A DNA stretch of 64,000 nt, from the NCBI GenBank assembly GCA_015055815.1, contig SVHM01000001.1, positions 105,774 through 169,773 on the forward strand, written 5' to 3'. The first letter of the stretch is position 1; each line of letters opens with the position of its first letter. A model generated the notes under the pieces. That model made no database searches. It saw only the letters and a list, made by a program, of their open reading frames with translations, and had not been told where the DNA came from. The position numbers were made by a program, and so were the translations under genes. Below, piece by piece: positions 17,902-26,541 of this stretch. Source of the stretch: Clostridiales bacterium. GTDB lineage: Bacteria; Bacillota; Clostridia; Christensenellales; UBA1242.

Positions 17902-18954
17902 TTAGAATACAAATATTTGCAGTATATCAATAACCACAACTAGTGAAAATAATACCATCAGTCCTATATTATGAATTTGCGCTTCCAACTCTCTAGAAAC
18001 TGGCTTTTTCATTATCCACTCAATCGCAACAAATAGAACTCTTGCTCCATCAAGTGCTGGAATTGGCAATATATTAAATACAGCCAAATTTACTGCTATA
18101 AGCGGGAATAATAGTATTAAGCTTGACATATTTGCCTGTGCAGATACAGCAATTGTTTTAACAGTAGTTACTGGACCACCTAGGTTGTTAACACCAACTG
18201 TTCCCGTGAATAATCCGCCTAGTATTCTTAGACACTCCCAAGCAATCTTAAATGTATATGGAACTGCCTGAACTAGCGACTTTCCAAATGAACATGGAAC
18301 ATAAGCAGGATTAGTTATACCAATAAGTTCAGTATCAACCATTTCGCCTTTGTCATTTTCTACTTGAGTTTCATATTTTTGAACTACTACATCAAGAATT
18401 TCACCATTTCTATCAATTTTAAGAACAATATCTTCGCCAACTTCTCTACTTGCCAAAAGCCCATTAATACCACCATTTAAAAATGTTGGCTCCACTCCAT
18501 CTACTTCTATAATTATATCATTAACAGCCAATTTGTCCTTATTGATACAATCATCTCTAAAACCAGTAATTTTAACATTTCCAGTACCAAGAGTTAGAAG
18601 TAAAACAAAGGTAAAAATAAAACCTGAAAGTAAATTAAATAGCGCACCGCTAATAAGAACAATTATTCTTTTCCAACAAGCGAAGTTATTGAAACAATCG
18701 GGGTCAGGTTTTCCGTCTTCATCTTCATCTTCGTCTTCACCCTTAAACGCACAATATCCACCAAGCGGAATAAGTCTAATACTAAATACTTCACCACTTT
18801 TCATGGTTTTAGAAAAGAGAGCTTTACCAAAACCTATAGAAAATTCTTCAATTTTAAATTTAAGCAATTTACCAGCAAGATAATGACCAAATTCATGTAT
18901 CATTATCATAAACATAAGTATAAGTATTGCTAAAAACACATATAAAACTATCAT
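17902..18954 (-). CDS. rseP: Site-2 protease RseP family (M50 metalloprotease)
   Basis: This intramembrane zinc protease cleaves anti-sigma factors or signal-peptide remnants. The HEFGH zinc motif lies in the first membrane helix (about 20-24), a PDZ domain covers roughly 165-230, and the third zinc ligand motif ALDGAR sits near the C-terminal helices. An unusual acidic run GEDEDEDEDGKPDPD follows GGYCAFK at about 70-85. The gene directly follows cdsA; dxr, normally between them, is missing. Confidence 0.93.
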   Translation of the reverse strand: MIVLYVFLAILILMFMIMIHEFGHYLAGKLLKFKIEEFSIGFGKALFSKTMKSGEVFSIRLIPLGGYCAFKGEDEDEDEDGKPDPDCFNNFACWKRIIVLISGALFNLLSGFIFTFVLLLTLGTGNVKITGFRDDCINKDKLAVNDIIIEVDGVEPTFLNGGINGLLASREVGEDIVLKIDRNGEILDVVVQKYETQVENDKGEMVDTELIGITNPAYVPCSFGKSLVQAVPYTFKIAWECLRILGGLFTGTVGVNNLGGPVTTVKTIAVSAQANMSSLILLFPLIAVNLAVFNILPIPALDGARVLFVAIEWIMKKPVSRELEAQIHNIGLMVLFSLVVVIDILQIFVF

Positions 18955-18964
18955 TATTTCTCCA

Positions 18965-19912
18965 TTACATTATAATAAACATACTTATTGCTACAACTAA
19001 ACTATTACAAACAAGTCCATCAACCCTATCCATAACACCGCCATGACCAGGGAAGATTGTTCCATAATCTTTCACTCTTGCACTTCTTTTTAAAGCACTA
19101 GCAATCAAATCGCCAACTTGACAAACAATTGCACAAATAAGCGATACGATTAAAATATTCCACCATTTAATTCCAAATAAAGAAATTCCTTCTTTAAATA
19201 CTTTATTAAATGAGAATAGGAAATATGTCAAAAGACCACCAAGTGTTCCAAATACAAACCCACCAACAGCACCGCTAATTGTTTTTTTGGGGCTAATTCT
19301 TGGACAAAGTTTAGGTCCCCCAATAAGCATTCCAAAAACAAGAGCAAATGTATCTGTAAAAATAGTTACAATAAATAACAAAACTAAGAAAAATACAACA
19401 ATTAAGTTGGTGTTTGCAAAATTCCAACTATTAACAAAATAGAACTCAAAGAAATGGCTAATTACAAACATACTAGCAAATAAGATTGCCGGATACACCA
19501 TAACAAAAGATGAATTCATTCCCCTTTGAAGCCCATATTTTGCATTTGACACCCTAACGCCGTATCTATCTCTTTCTCTTTCGGTAGGACCTTTAAAAAT
19601 AACGGCAATAAGAAAATTAATAACAAAAAGAGCAAGGATAGCGATTATAAAATATAGCAAATAAAAATGCCAATCTCTATCTTGTTTTATGCCAAGCAAC
19701 AACGCAACATAAATAACAGCCGTAAAACAACTAACAATAGGTATATTTACAAATAATCTTTTTCTCTCCATTACCCTACATACTTCTACACTACCTACTA
19801 TTGCAAGTAGTCCTACAAACATATCAAATGCATAAGCAGTATAAAGCCTAGAAAGAATGAATAATGCTTCAACAATTAGTATTAAACTTCCAGTAATAAT
19901 TCTTTTTTTCAT
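18965..19912 (-). CDS. cdsA: Phosphatidate cytidylyltransferase
   Basis: This integral membrane enzyme makes CDP-diacylglycerol from phosphatidic acid and CTP, feeding phospholipid synthesis. The product has 315 residues with about eight membrane segments. The family signature is clear in SPKKTISGAVGG and KDYGTIFPGHGGVMDRVD near the C-terminus. The usual upstream partner uppS is not present between frr and cdsA. Confidence 0.94.
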   Translation of the reverse strand: MKKRIITGSLILIVEALFILSRLYTAYAFDMFVGLLAIVGSVEVCRVMERKRLFVNIPIVSCFTAVIYVALLLGIKQDRDWHFYLLYFIIAILALFVINFLIAVIFKGPTERERDRYGVRVSNAKYGLQRGMNSSFVMVYPAILFASMFVISHFFEFYFVNSWNFANTNLIVVFFLVLLFIVTIFTDTFALVFGMLIGGPKLCPRISPKKTISGAVGGFVFGTLGGLLTYFLFSFNKVFKEGISLFGIKWWNILIVSLICAIVCQVGDLIASALKRSARVKDYGTIFPGHGGVMDRVDGLVCNSLVVAISMFIIM

Positions 19913-19963
19913 TGGTTACCCACTTTATCTAAATTAGTAATATTATAGTCATTTAAGTAAAAC

Positions 19964-20533
19964 TTAAACTTCCATGATTTCTTTTTCTTTATTTGATGAC
20001 ATTTTATCAATATCAGCAATCATGTCATCAAGAAGTTTTTGAACATCTTTTTCAAGTCTAGCCATATCATCTTCAGTAATAACACTATCTTTCTTCATTT
20101 TCTTAAATTCATCCAAAACATCACGTCTTGCATTTCTGCAAACAACTTTAGCATTCTCTGTATACTTGTTCATTTCTTTAACAAGTTCTTTTCTTCTTTC
20201 TTCAGTAAGTTGTGGGAAAATAAGTCTAATAACTCTTCCGTCATCACTAGGATTTAAACCTAAGTTTGCACTTTCAATTGCTTTAGAAACTGCTTTTAAC
20301 ATAGAAATATCCCATAAACTTACAAGTATCATTCTTGCTTCAGGAACAGAAATAGTAGCCATTTGACTAATTGGTGTCATTGTACCATAATAATCAACTG
20401 TAATTTTCTCAATAAGTTTAGGATTAGCTCTTCCCGCTCTAATTTGTAAAAGTTCATTTGAATAATGGTCTTTTGCTTTATTCAAACTATCTTTATATTC
20501 TTCTAAAAATAATTCTACCTCTTCAGTATACAT
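19964..20533 (-). CDS. frr: Ribosome-recycling factor
   Basis: RRF, with EF-G, splits post-termination ribosomes. The 189-residue protein has the helical-bundle signature LLQIRAGRANPKLIEKI and the terminal LTEERRKELVKEMNKYTE helix. It starts a new transcription segment after tsf; the pyrH gene usually between tsf and frr is absent. Confidence 0.95.
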   Translation of the reverse strand: MYTEEVELFLEEYKDSLNKAKDHYSNELLQIRAGRANPKLIEKITVDYYGTMTPISQMATISVPEARMILVSLWDISMLKAVSKAIESANLGLNPSDDGRVIRLIFPQLTEERRKELVKEMNKYTENAKVVCRNARRDVLDEFKKMKKDSVITEDDMARLEKDVQKLLDDMIADIDKMSSNKEKEIMEV

Positions 20534-20630
20534 ACTCTACCACCTTAATTTTAATCACAAATATTTTACTATAAAATGAAGCATCAAAGCAAATAAAAAA
20601 ACGTCTTTAATTAATATTTAATTATAAATA

Positions 20631-20662
20631 TTAAAAAAAGTTCCTAATCACTTAGGAACTTT
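20631..20662 (-). terminator. Terminator after tsf
   Basis: An 11-bp perfect stem AAAGTTCCTAA/TTAGGAACTTT with a GTGA loop is followed by a T-run on the minus strand. Confidence 0.9.
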
Positions 20663-20669
20663 TAATTAA

Positions 20670-21314
20670 TTATTTCATTTGAGACATAACTTCATCAGCG
20701 AAATTATCTTTTCTCTTTTCTAGACCTTCACCCATTTCATAACGAGTAAATCTTCTAATAGAAATCTTTTCACCAATTGTAAGAATAGCTTCATTAACTA
20801 AATCGTTAATAGTTTTTGAAGGGTCTTTAACAAAAGGTTGATCAAGAAGGCAAACTTCTTCATAGAATTTCTTAACTCTTCCTTCAATCATTTTATCAAC
20901 GATTGCTTCAGGTTTTCCTTCATTTAATGCTTGACTTCTAAGAATTTCTTTTTCATGGTTTAGAACATCTGTAGGAACTTCATCTCTTGTTACATACAAT
21001 GGTTTAGCAGCAGCGATATGAAGAGCAATATCTTTACATAGTGCTACAAATCCTTCACTTCTAGCAACGAAGTCTGTTTCACAGTTGATTTCTTCTAAAA
21101 CACCAATCTTTCCACCCATATGGATATATGAATAAACAAGACCTTCAGCAGCAATTCTATCTGCTTTCTTAGCAGCTTTAGCAATACCTTTTTCTCTTAA
21201 CCATTCTGTAGCTTTATCTAGATCGCCATCAGTAGCTGTTAGAGCATTTTTACAGTCCATCATACCAGCATTGGTTCTTTTTCTTAGTTTTACAATATCT
21301 TCATTTGTAAACAT
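20670..21314 (-). CDS. tsf: Elongation factor Ts
   Basis: EF-Ts is the nucleotide-exchange factor for EF-Tu. The 214-residue short form contains the UBA-like N-terminus [16 protein letters not shown], then [13 protein letters not shown] and NCETDFVAR, and lacks the second long dimerisation insert. It is cotranscribed with rpsB. Confidence 0.95.
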   Translation of the reverse strand: MFTNEDIVKLRKRTNAGMMDCKNALTATDGDLDKATEWLREKGIAKAAKKADRIAAEGLVYSYIHMGGKIGVLEEINCETDFVARSEGFVALCKDIALHIAAAKPLYVTRDEVPTDVLNHEKEILRSQALNEGKPEAIVDKMIEGRVKKFYEEVCLLDQPFVKDPSKTINDLVNEAILTIGEKISIRRFTRYEMGEGLEKRKDNFADEVMSQMK

Positions 21315-21345
21315 AATTTTTCACTCCTTCATTTATACAATATTA

Positions 21346-22131
21346 TTATTCTTCAGTTTTAACTTCTTCAGTTACAACTTCTTCTTGAGTTTCAACAGCT
21401 GTTTCTGTGTTTTCTACTTCTTGTGTAGCTTCTTCAGTCGCAGGAGCAACACCTTCTTTAGCTTCAATAACAGCATTTGCCATAGCACCAGCAATAAGAG
21501 AAACTGCTCTAATAGCATCATCATTACCAGGAATTACATAATCAATTGGTTCTGGATCACAGTTTGTATCAAGCAAAGCTACAACTGGGATATTAAGAGT
21601 TTTTGCTTCTTTAACAGCGATATGCTCTTTCTTAGTATCAACTACAAATAGAACATCTGGAAGTTTAGTCATTTCCTTAATACCACCAAGGTTCTTTTCT
21701 AGTTTGTCTCTTTCAGCTTTTAATTTAATAACTTCTTTCTTAGGAAGAAGATTAAATTCACCAACTTTCTCCATGTTATTTAATTTGTTTAGTCTCTCAA
21801 TTCTACTTCTGATAGTTTTGAAGTTAGTAAGAGTACCACCTAGCCAACGAGAATTAATATAGTACATACCACATCTCTTAGCTTCGTCTTCGATAGCCTT
21901 TTGAGCTTGTTTTTTAGTTCCTACGAATAGGATTGTTTTACCTTGACTAGCCATTTCCTTAATGTAGTCATAAGCCTTGTCGATAAGAACGACAGTATCT
22001 TCTAGGTTGATAATATGAATATCATTCCTAGCATTAAAGATATATTTGCCCATTTTAGGGTTCCATTTTCTAGTTTGATGACCGAAATGAACACCTGCTT
22101 CAAGCAATTGTTTCATTGAAATTACTGACAT
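21346..22131 (-). CDS. rpsB: 30S ribosomal protein S2
   Basis: S2 is a Rossmann-like 30S protein. [20 protein letters not shown] marks the N-terminus. [20 protein letters not shown] and [10 protein letters not shown] are the expected internal blocks. A Glu/Thr-rich tail ends the protein. The ORF track starts 54 nt earlier. The ATG at 22131 is preceded by AAGGAGGAAAAT and is preferred (261 residues). Confidence 0.96.
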   Translation of the reverse strand: MSVISMKQLLEAGVHFGHQTRKWNPKMGKYIFNARNDIHIINLEDTVVLIDKAYDYIKEMASQGKTILFVGTKKQAQKAIEDEAKRCGMYYINSRWLGGTLTNFKTIRSRIERLNKLNNMEKVGEFNLLPKKEVIKLKAERDKLEKNLGGIKEMTKLPDVLFVVDTKKEHIAVKEAKTLNIPVVALLDTNCDPEPIDYVIPGNDDAIRAVSLIAGAMANAVIEAKEGVAPATEEATQEVENTETAVETQEEVVTEEVKTEE

Positions 22132-22309
22132 ATTTTCCTCCTTGTTTTTTCCTCCCAAGTATTTTAAAACTCCAATAACTAGCAATTAGCCAACAGTTAT
22201 CAAATCAGTAAATTTAAGGAAAATTTACCGTTTTATGCAATTTTAACCATTAAAATTTTTAGTATAAATCACATAAAATATACTCAGTGCGTAATTTTTC
22301 AACAAATAA
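22132..22309 (-). promoter_or_regulatory. Long structured rpsB leader (candidate autoregulatory element)
   Basis: The predicted transcript has roughly 175 nt before the S2 start codon. It contains a stem AGTAAATTT/AAATTTACc around 22207-22230 (GGTAAATTT paired with AAATTTACT on the minus strand), a TTTTAA-centred repeat near 22245 and an AACT/AGTT pairing near 22180. S2 commonly controls its own mRNA in other bacteria, so a leader regulator is plausible. No known motif was recognised. Confidence 0.3.
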
Positions 22310-22338
22310 ATAATATCACAAGATAAAAAATAAATCAA
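22310..22338 (-). promoter_or_regulatory. Promoter of rpsB-tsf (extended -10)
   Basis: TTGATT, a 17-nt spacer ending TGTGA, then TATTAT on the minus strand. The TGn before the -10 box makes it an extended -10 promoter. Confidence 0.65.
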
Positions 22339-22373
22339 TAATTTTTTTAATATTTTTCCCTTAAAACAATAAT

Positions 22374-22421
22374 TTTTTACAAAAAAACACCCAATTTCTA
22401 AGTAAATAGAAAAAAGGTGTT
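22374..22421 (-). terminator. Terminator after the DUF1292 gene
   Basis: AACACC pairs with GGTGTT and, inside an internal loop, TTTCTA pairs with TAGAAA; a run of seven T residues follows on the minus strand. Confidence 0.8.
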
Positions 22422-22427
22422 AATTTA

Positions 22428-22778
22428 TTATTCTTCAGTTGTTTCAGTAGTAGTTTCAACTGCGTCTACATCAATGCCTTCTTCTTTAAGCATTTTGTAG
22501 TAATCTTCAAATACTTTGTCAACAATCTCATCATCTTCAACAATAACCAAACATTCTTCGTCATCAATTTCTTCAATAACAAATACCAATGCTTCGTTGT
22601 CTCCGATACCTTCCATTTCATTAGCAGGTTTCAAGATTGCATAAGTCTTCTCATTAATAGGAACAAGTGCAATTTGTTCAAATTCAACTTCTTGATTATC
22701 TTCATTAAATAATTTGATATTATCAGTGTTGTTTTCATCTAATAACATATCAATTGGTGATAAAAATTCTTCTGCCAT
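22428..22778 (-). CDS. yrzB: DUF1292 family protein (YrzB-like)
   Basis: An acidic 116-residue protein of the DUF1292/YrzB family. NIKLFNEDNQEVEFEQIALVP and the CLVIVEDDEIVDKVFEDY block are typical. The function is unknown. It lies right after ruvX, as yrzB follows yrrK in Bacillus, which supports the assignment. The Thr/Glu-rich C-terminus looks disordered. Confidence 0.8.
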   Translation of the reverse strand: MAEEFLSPIDMLLDENNTDNIKLFNEDNQEVEFEQIALVPINEKTYAILKPANEMEGIGDNEALVFVIEEIDDEECLVIVEDDEIVDKVFEDYYKMLKEEGIDVDAVETTTETTEE

Positions 22779-22800
22779 TTCATCTTCTCCTTAAAATACA

Positions 22801-23235
22801 TTAATTTTTCCTACTTAGAACATCTAGGTAATCTTGCAAAATGATAGTTGCTGACAATTTATCAAGAACTTCTTTTCGCTTTTTCCTAGAAACATCAGCC
22901 GAAATTAGGATTTTTTCAGCTGATACAGATGTTAGTCGTTCATCAAGGTAATCAATCTTTGCATCAGTAAATTTAGACAAATACTCTGCAAATTCATATG
23001 TTTTCGATGCCCGTTCACCTTTGGTACCATCCATATTAATAGGAAGCCCCAATACAATTACTTTAACATTGTTATCTCTAACAATTTGAGCAATATGTTC
23101 ACAATCTTTATCAAGAGAAATCCTTGTATAATTCTCATAGCCAGTCGCTAAAAATCTAGTAACATCACTAAGAGCTATACCAATTCTTACATCTCCATAA
23201 TCAAGAGCCATTATCCTATAATACGAATTTTCCAT
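22801..23235 (-). CDS. ruvX: Holliday junction resolvase-like RuvX/YqgF
   Basis: This RNase H-fold protein (144 residues) has the family's acidic sites in ALDYGDVRIGIA (about 10-21), DERLTSVSAE and DKLSATIILQDYLD. YqgF homologues are implicated in pre-16S rRNA 5'-end processing. The ATG has no ribosome-binding site, and a TATTAT -10 box ends 7 nt before it, so the mRNA is predicted to be leaderless. Confidence 0.9.
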   Translation of the reverse strand: MENSYYRIMALDYGDVRIGIALSDVTRFLATGYENYTRISLDKDCEHIAQIVRDNNVKVIVLGLPINMDGTKGERASKTYEFAEYLSKFTDAKIDYLDERLTSVSAEKILISADVSRKKRKEVLDKLSATIILQDYLDVLSRKN

Positions 23236-23241
23236 ATTTAG

Positions 23242-23269
23242 ATAATATCACATTAATTAGAAAAATCAA
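23242..23269 (-). promoter_or_regulatory. Promoter of ruvX placing +1 at the start codon
   Basis: TTGATT, a 16-nt spacer ending in TGTGA, and TATTAT (extended -10) on the minus strand. Six bases separate the -10 from the ATG, so the usual start distance falls on the A of ATG. Confidence 0.6.
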
Positions 23270-23310
23270 AATCAATTTAAATAATAAAATTCAAAATCGA
23301 CAAAATTATT

Positions 23311-23451
23311 TTATTCTGTTATTTTTTTTACTTGTTCTTTTACTGCTTTCTTTCCTTTTTCAACTATTTTCATAGCTTTTTCATTATTTGTAACAACAAT
23401 TGCTCCTACAATAAAACCAAGAGCCATTCCAATAAGTAAACAATCTTTCAT
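23311..23451 (-). CDS. Small single-pass membrane protein, 46 residues
   Basis: The ORF is too short for the track. It starts MKDCLLIGMALGFIVGAIVV, a single membrane helix, and continues with a Lys-rich amphipathic tail ending KKITE. GGGGG lies six bases before the ATG. It resembles the very short YtxH-like type (membrane anchor plus charged helix), but I do not assign a function. It lies between the IscU-like gene terminator and ruvX. Confidence 0.6.
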   Translation of the reverse strand: MKDCLLIGMALGFIVGAIVVTNNEKAMKIVEKGKKAVKEQVKKITE

Positions 23452-23505
23452 ATATTTCCCCCTTATATATTGTTTACTATATTTTGGCTTAAAATCTAAA
23501 ATTTA

Positions 23506-23537
23506 TACAAAAAATGACAACAATATACTTGTTGTCA
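23506..23537 (-). terminator. Terminator after the IscU-like gene
   Basis: A perfect 9-bp stem TGACAACAA/TTGTTGTCA with a 5-nt loop and six T residues on the minus strand. Confidence 0.9.
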
Positions 23538-23542
23538 CATGT

Positions 23543-24976
23543 TTATTTCTTTTTAAATAATCCAAAAAATGATTTTTTCTTTTTTTCTGGTTTTTCTTCC
23601 TTTTTTACGTCAACCTGCTTAGGAGTATTCACTTTATCTTCATTAATTTTTCTAAGACTTGAAAGATTTGCCATTACCGATTTCATATCACTACTTGATT
23701 GTTTTGGCTGACTTATAGTATTTGATACAGGAATAGTTCTAGTAGTAACAGTCTTTGTTGTAGTAGTTTTAATTGTTTTGGCTGGTTGACTTGTATGATT
23801 TGTATCAATTTTCTTAAGTAAGTTACTTAAATTAGTCGAATGAGTATTCTTTACTTCAATATGACTTTCTCTAGTTTTTACTAAGCTTTGTAAATTTGTT
23901 AAATGATTTGATTGTGAAGATAACGTTTTTGTGTTGTTAGTCTTATTTACCTTTTCAACAACTTTTTTTGTATTTGGAGCCGATTTCTTCTCAGGCTTAT
24001 CTTCTTTCTGTAATACTTTTTCAACCTTACTATTTATTTTCTTCTCTTCAGTATTTTTTGTTGTTTTTACTGCTTTTTTATTAGTCTTTTTATTATCAAC
24101 ATCTTTTATAGATAATTCTTCTACTTTAGGAACATCAACAGAAACAACTTTTTCTTTTGTTTTATCTTCCTTTTTACTCCCCTTAGAAATTGTTTTGTCT
24201 TCAACCCTTTTAGTTTTCAATTCAACCTTTTCTTCGGTTTTTACAATTTCAACATCTTTTTTTTCAGACTTAATCTTCTCTTCTTTTTTAGCAGATTTTT
24301 TCTCAAGCGATTTAATAAGTTTTAATGCCTTATCATTTTTTTCATTATCTTTGACTTCAATTTTTTCTTCATTAACTTTCTTTTCTTTTTTATTATCTTT
24401 CTTTAAAATTGGAGTAACTTCTTTTACTGTAATTTCTTTTCCCTTAGATGTATTTTCTGATTGTTTGGAAACTTTTTTAGAAGTCTTAGCAACTGGAATT
24501 TCTTCAGTAATTATATTTTTAGTTGTCTTTAAAACTTTTTCTTTCTTAGGCTTACTCATTTTTTTAACCTTAACAATTTCTTCAACTTCACAAGGAATAA
24601 TTGTTTTGTCTTCAACACCCTTTCTATACTTCTTAATAAGTAATGAGAATGTATTTAAAATTATATCTAAAACGTGTTCTTGACTATCATCAAGATTAAC
24701 AATTGTATTTAATTTATCTCTACCAACTTTCAAAGCACTAGCAACACTTTTCCCTTCAACCATTTCGCAAAAATATGAAACCATAGCAATAAAAGTTGAA
24801 CATCCAGTAGCTTTAAATGAAATTCTCTGAACAATATCTTCTTTATTTATTTGAGCGTAAAACTTAACAATATCACCAAATTCGTTATTTTTTGATATAA
24901 CAGAAATATTGTATTTTTTTAAACTGCCTTGGTATTTTAATTCTTTAAGTCTAGCAATAATACTTTCATTTATCAT
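23543..24976 (-). CDS. Degenerate IscU/NifU-N-like domain with long Lys/Glu-rich tail
   Basis: Residues about 15-125 fit the IscU scaffold fold: FGDIVKFYAQI aligns with the CGD segment, ISFKATGCSTFIAM with the FKTxGCGSAIA segment, and EGKSVASALKV with KGKSLDEA. Only the middle cysteine is kept. The first is Phe (EFGD) and the third, in the HC position, is also Phe (NTFSLL). The remaining ~350 residues are low-complexity Lys/Glu/Thr/Ser sequence, probably disordered, ending in SFFGLFKKK. The gene lies 1 nt after the cysteine desulfurase, as an IscU would. A canonical scaffold seems unlikely; a sulfur- or desulfurase-binding role is possible. Confidence 0.65.
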   Translation of the reverse strand: MINESIIARLKELKYQGSLKKYNISVISKNNEFGDIVKFYAQINKEDIVQRISFKATGCSTFIAMVSYFCEMVEGKSVASALKVGRDKLNTIVNLDDSQEHVLDIILNTFSLLIKKYRKGVEDKTIIPCEVEEIVKVKKMSKPKKEKVLKTTKNIITEEIPVAKTSKKVSKQSENTSKGKEITVKEVTPILKKDNKKEKKVNEEKIEVKDNEKNDKALKLIKSLEKKSAKKEEKIKSEKKDVEIVKTEEKVELKTKRVEDKTISKGSKKEDKTKEKVVSVDVPKVEELSIKDVDNKKTNKKAVKTTKNTEEKKINSKVEKVLQKEDKPEKKSAPNTKKVVEKVNKTNNTKTLSSQSNHLTNLQSLVKTRESHIEVKNTHSTNLSNLLKKIDTNHTSQPAKTIKTTTTKTVTTRTIPVSNTISQPKQSSSDMKSVMANLSSLRKINEDKVNTPKQVDVKKEEKPEKKKKSFFGLFKKK

Positions 24977-24977
24977 A

Positions 24978-26150
24978 TTAACTATCCTTCTTTTTATATT
25001 TTACTGGACTATCTTTTCTAAGTTTCTCAACTTCTTCACACAACGTTCTCACAACATAATCTACATCTTCTTTTGTAGTTGACACGTCGAATGAAAATCT
25101 AATAGTTCCCCTAACTTCTTGGTCAGTTCTACCCATAGCTTTAAGTACATGGCTTTTTTGGAATGAACCAGAAGCACAAGCAGAGCCAGTTGATACAGCA
25201 ATACCTTTCATATCAAGTAAGGTTACCAAATATTCACCTTCAATACCCAAGAATGTAACAGATACAATGTTATTAACTTTTTGATTTTGATTACCATTAA
25301 TAATTATATCAGGCACTTCATATTCAATCTTCTTTATAAAATATTGAGATATCTCGAAAAGTTTTTTATCTCTAAATGCCATATCTCTATTATTCAATTC
25401 ACAAGCTTTTCCAAAACCAACTACAGCTGGAACATTAACAGTTCCACCCCTTCTATTCATTTCTTGTTCACCACCAATCATGAATTTGTCGATTTTAACA
25501 CCCTTTCTTATGTACAAAGCCCCAGCACCTTTAGGTCCATGAATTTTATGAGCAGAAATACTAAGTAAATCAATTCCCAAATCATTTACATTAATAGGCA
25601 TAACACCTAACGCTTGAACACCATCAACATGAAAACAAGCACCATAGAATTTAACTATTTCACTAATTGCTTTAATATTTTGGATTGTTCCAACTTCGTT
25701 ATTAACAGCCATAATTGATACTATTGTAGTTTCAGGCTTTATTTCATGTAACAAATCACTAATAGACACAAGTCCAGAATTATCAACTGGCAAATATGTA
25801 ACTGTAAAACCTTCTTTCTCAAGTTGTTTACAAGTATCAAGAACACTATGATGTTCAATTGAACTAGTTATTATATGCTTACCTTTTGAGATGTTAGCAT
25901 AAGCAACACCCCTTAACGCCCAGTTATTTGCTTCTGTTCCACCACATGTAAAAAATACTTCATTAGAAGAAGCACCAATTGATTTTGCAATAATATCTCT
26001 TGCATTATCAACGCCATTTACAGCATCTCTACCAAAAGTATGTTGGCTATGACTATTACCATAAATAGATGTAAAATAAGGCATCATAGCTTGTAATACT
26101 TCACCATTTAAAACTGTAGTTGCGGCATTATCTAAATAAACTTTTCTCAT
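24978..26150 (-). CDS. iscS: Cysteine desulfurase IscS/NifS family
   Basis: This PLP enzyme takes sulfur from cysteine for Fe-S clusters and tRNA thiolation. YLDNAATT marks the N-terminus, SISAHKIHGPKG holds the PLP lysine and STGSACASGS the active-site cysteine in the long mobile loop (class I, IscS/NifS type). I use the ATG at 26150; the track starts at a GTG two codons earlier. A terminator separates it from trxA upstream, and the IscU-like gene follows directly. Confidence 0.93.
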   Translation of the reverse strand: MRKVYLDNAATTVLNGEVLQAMMPYFTSIYGNSHSQHTFGRDAVNGVDNARDIIAKSIGASSNEVFFTCGGTEANNWALRGVAYANISKGKHIITSSIEHHSVLDTCKQLEKEGFTVTYLPVDNSGLVSISDLLHEIKPETTIVSIMAVNNEVGTIQNIKAISEIVKFYGACFHVDGVQALGVMPINVNDLGIDLLSISAHKIHGPKGAGALYIRKGVKIDKFMIGGEQEMNRRGGTVNVPAVVGFGKACELNNRDMAFRDKKLFEISQYFIKKIEYEVPDIIINGNQNQKVNNIVSVTFLGIEGEYLVTLLDMKGIAVSTGSACASGSFQKSHVLKAMGRTDQEVRGTIRFSFDVSTTKEDVDYVVRTLCEEVEKLRKDSPVKYKKKDS

Positions 26151-26193
26151 ATTCACATTCCCATAATTTTATCAATATTTCTTATAATATAAT

Positions 26194-26227
26194 AAAACAA
26201 AAAAGGCTCTATGTCAATAGTAGCCTT
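26194..26227 (-). terminator. Terminator after the thioredoxin gene
   Basis: AAGGCT-A-CTAT pairs with ATAG-AGCCTT (single A bulge, TGAC loop) and is followed by TTTTTTG on the minus strand. Confidence 0.85.
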
Positions 26228-26238
26228 AAATTTTTTAA

Positions 26239-26541
26239 TTACTTTATTTTTTCAAGTATTGTATCTTCTGAAACTAAACCTACAATAGTATCAATTTCTT
26301 TACCGTCTTTGTAAATTTTAAGAGTTGGCACAGATACAATGTTAAACTTTCTGCACAAATCTTCATTTTCGTCTATATCTACTTTAGCAAGCTTAATATT
26401 TTTCTCATTTTCGATTTTTTCAAGTATCGGCATTAAAAACTTACAAGGCATGCACCAAGTACCATAAAAATCAACTATTACAACACCTTTACTATTTTCT
26501 ACCTCTGTAGAAAAATTTGCATTAGTTATGTTAACTATCAT
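26239..26541 (-). CDS. trxA: Thioredoxin-like protein with CMPC active site
   Basis: A 100-residue thioredoxin fold. The redox motif is WCMPCKFLMPIL instead of the usual WCGPCK; the cis-Pro is present in VSVPTLKIYKDG. Changing the XX dipeptide alters redox potential in this family, so its partner range may differ from standard Trx. It overlaps the stop of tcdA and ends in a strong terminator. Confidence 0.9.
   Translation of the reverse strand: MIVNITNANFSTEVENSKGVVIVDFYGTWCMPCKFLMPILEKIENEKNIKLAKVDIDENEDLCRKFNIVSVPTLKIYKDGKEIDTIVGLVSEDTILEKIK

Noticed and set aside
23931-24683. 250-residue plus-strand ORF
   Set aside because: Antisense shadow of the Lys/Glu-rich tail of the IscU-like protein; composition is only Ser/Phe/Leu from AAG/GAA complements.
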